DNA of 5,681 bases. Source: JAJUFS01 sp964599565. Its GTDB lineage: Bacteria; Pseudomonadota; Gammaproteobacteria; Natronospirales; JAJUFS01. The notes under the pieces were generated by a model. That model was given only the letters and a program-made list of their open reading frames with translations, searched no databases and was not told the DNA's origin. The position numbers were made by a program, and so were the translations under genes. The first letter of the stretch is position 1, and each line of letters starts with the position of its first letter. The stretch lies in NCBI GenBank assembly GCA_964599565.1, contig CAZRFE010000110.1, positions 1 to 5,681 of the forward strand. The letters run 5' to 3'. This document shows positions 4,859-5,681 of the stretch, one piece after another.

Positions 4859-5392
4859 TTATGCGTTTACGATACGCGCATTAAGCAACTCCAGCTTACC
4901 GCGGACCGTTTCGAAGAGTGCATATTCGTGGCCCTTGGCTGAAACCCAATCGATCCCCGCAAACTTCGGGTCAGCACCGATCTCCATATACGCTCGGTAG
5001 TTACTTAGCTTGAAGAGCGTGCGATCTACATCCACAAGCAGAGAGCGGTACTCGTCGACCCGCAGCGTAGGCAGCCGGTCGACGAGATCGTGCGCCAGCT
5101 CATTTCTATGTTTGCGAAGCGACTGAATAGTTCGCACGTCTGCAGAATCGATCACCTTCATGAAGTCGCGGAGATACAGTAGGCACGCCTCAAACTCATT
5201 TCGATGGCGCGATGCCACATCCTGTTCGTAAGACTTGAAAGGCATTCCTTCACCGAACGTAACGTCTCGATAGAAGAGCTTGATGGGCTCGACAATCATA
5301 CTTTTCACGAGTTCGTACGCCAGCAAGACGAAGCCCGCGTACGTCAGTCGCTGGTTCAATTGGTCTGCAGTAAGTTGATCAATCGATGGCAA
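4859..5392 (-). CDS. HEPN-like domain protein, candidate RNase
   Basis: A 177-residue, largely helical soluble protein. It contains RKHRNELAHDL (93-103): RNELAH (R96 to H101) fits the R-x(4-6)-H signature of HEPN domains, many of which are metal-independent RNases in toxin-antitoxin, abortive-infection and CRISPR-linked systems. Other helices carry RHRNEFEACLLYLRDFM (62-78) and a tail ending ELLNARIVNA. No recognisable antitoxin or MNT nucleotidyltransferase partner is adjacent. The start is TTG (5390-5392), supported by AGGAG about 9 bases upstream; no in-frame ATG occurs before residue 32. Base composition is clearly lower than the neighbours (28 of 60 G+C at 4981-5040 versus 44 of 60 in the transporter), suggesting acquisition by transfer. 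It sits between thiC and a palindromic repeat. HEPN assignment rests on one short motif plus the helical character, so a non-catalytic helical protein is possible. Confidence 0.75.
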   Translation of the reverse strand: MPSIDQLTADQLNQRLTYAGFVLLAYELVKSMIVEPIKLFYRDVTFGEGMPFKSYEQDVASRHRNEFEACLLYLRDFMKVIDSADVRTIQSLRKHRNELAHDLVDRLPTLRVDEYRSLLVDVDRTLFKLSNYRAYMEIGADPKFAGIDWVSAKGHEYALFETVRGKLELLNARIVNA

Positions 5393-5416
5393 CGTACTGT
5401 TCTCCTACACGAGACG

Positions 5417-5444
5417 ATAATCTGGTTCAGGCAGGCCCGAGCAA
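5417..5444 (-). promoter_or_regulatory. Weak sigma-70-like promoter candidate for the HEPN-like gene
   Basis: On the minus strand TTGCTC (5439-5444) and GATTAT (5417-5422) are 16 bp apart. Initiation near 5410 would leave an untranslated leader of about 18 bases containing the AGGAG site. Matches are only 3 of 6 and 4 of 6. Read-through from thiC is an alternative source of transcription. Confidence 0.22.
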
Positions 5445-5504
5445 ATCGAGGACCGTCGCCTGGAATCGCTTGTTATGATAGCTTTCCAGTTCATCCCAGT
5501 TCAT
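5427..5504 (-). CDS. Possible 25-residue small ORF or gene remnant after thiC
   Basis: The frame runs ATG (5502-5504) to TGA (5427-5429) in the 140-bp gap between the thiC stop and the HEPN-like start. It encodes MNWDELESYHNKRFQ followed by ATVLDLLGPA, a composition that looks like real protein, and the frame stays open further upstream to the thiC stop. There is no good ribosome site (GGAA only 4 bases before the ATG). It may be the scrap of a gene cut by the HEPN insertion, a true small protein, or chance. I recognise no family. Confidence 0.25.
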   Translation of the reverse strand: MNWDELESYHNKRFQATVLDLLGPA

Positions 5505-5505
5505 C
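5486..5505. repeat. Tandem 10-bp repeat
   Basis: CCAGTTCATC occurs twice back to back. It lies at the start of the small ORF candidate (codons for WDEL/MNW), so it could reflect slippage in a remnant. It is too short to carry much meaning alone. Confidence 0.4.
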
Positions 5506-5532
5506 GATTTCCAGAAGTCCTGTCCATTGTGC

Positions 5533-5681
5533 TTATGCCTTCTTGTATACCTCCGCGCCCGTCTCGCGGAATTTCTCCGACATCTCCTGCATGCCGCCTT
5601 CCTTCTCTTCGAGCCTGGCGGCGTAGTCGCGCACCTGCTGCGTGATTTCCATGGAGCAGAATTTCGGGCCGCACATGGAAC
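5533..5681 (-). CDS. thiC: Phosphomethylpyrimidine synthase ThiC, C-terminus (partial)
   Basis: The last 48 residues of ThiC, the radical-SAM enzyme that rearranges aminoimidazole ribotide into hydroxymethylpyrimidine phosphate for thiamine synthesis in the cytoplasm. The visible start reads SMCGPKFCSM. The two bases before it (GT) are those of a Cys codon, so the [4Fe-4S] ligand motif Cys-x2-Cys-x4-Cys is cut at its first Cys by the window edge. ITQQVRDYA follows, as in other ThiC tails, and then a variable helix with MQEMSEKFRETGAEVY before the TAA at 5533-5535. The N-terminus, promoter and any TPP riboswitch lie outside the window. No terminator is evident after the stop, so read-through into the HEPN-like gene is possible. 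Confidence 0.95.
   Translation of the reverse strand, partial: SMCGPKFCSMEITQQVRDYAARLEEKEGGMQEMSEKFRETGAEVYKKA

Noticed and set aside
4829..4860. Hairpin plus TTTTT as a + strand terminator
   Set aside because: No + strand gene precedes it, and the T tract is separated from the stem by several bases.
5384..5429. Selenocysteine read-through of the small ORF's TGA
   Set aside because: The frame stops again after 15 codons of unremarkable sequence, and no SECIS-like hairpin was seen.
1..5681. CRISPR array, tRNA or rRNA
   Set aside because: No regularly spaced repeats and no cloverleaf or ribosomal RNA sequence were recognised on either strand.

Overview
The window is a high-GC proteobacterial chromosome segment. 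A gamma- or betaproteobacterium is the likeliest source, judged from the style of the ThiC tail and the codon use; this is an inference, not a proven placement. It holds ordinary accessory metabolism genes, but one stretch (about 1700-3480) is a clear rearrangement mosaic. A small lower-GC insert lies at about 4675-5530.

Layout. At the left edge, the last codons of an unidentified + strand gene end at 52 and are followed by a well-formed intrinsic terminator (77-112). Next is an intact CDF-family metal efflux transporter (145-1047, +), with a TAGAAT -10 box so close to the ATG that its mRNA may be leaderless. Every other gene lies on the minus strand. Read from the right edge they are: the C-terminus of thiC; a doubtful 25-codon ORF; a HEPN-like RNase candidate with a TTG start; a palindromic repeat cluster; a PhnB-like VOC protein; a GNAT acetyltransferase; a DUF998 membrane protein; a 29-codon broken start of a methyltransferase; the C-terminal half of a second VOC protein; a secreted protein with an HExxH motif; the N-terminal stub of a second methyltransferase; and finally an intact class I methyltransferase, whose stop overlaps the transporter's stop by 13 bp (convergent).

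Mosaic. A perfect 105-bp direct repeat (1701-1805 and 2918-3022) carries the first 29 codons of the methyltransferase plus the tail of the DUF998 gene. At the right-hand copy the DUF998 stop and methyltransferase start overlap as ATGA, which is probably the ancestral coupled arrangement, but that methyltransferase copy breaks off after codon 29. The left-hand copy continues into the full methyltransferase, but there the DUF998 gene upstream is reduced to a 34-bp scrap joined to a foreign methyltransferase stub. The 1112 bp between the repeats (1806-2917) therefore look inserted into a former DUF998-methyltransferase operon. A chimeric metagenome assembly could give the same picture and has to be excluded first.

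I see no CRISPR array, tRNA, rRNA, integrase or transposase gene, and no convincing complete new multi-gene system. The items most worth a second look are the repeat-bounded mosaic, the HExxH secreted protein carried inside it, and the HEPN-like gene set between palindromic repeats and thiC.
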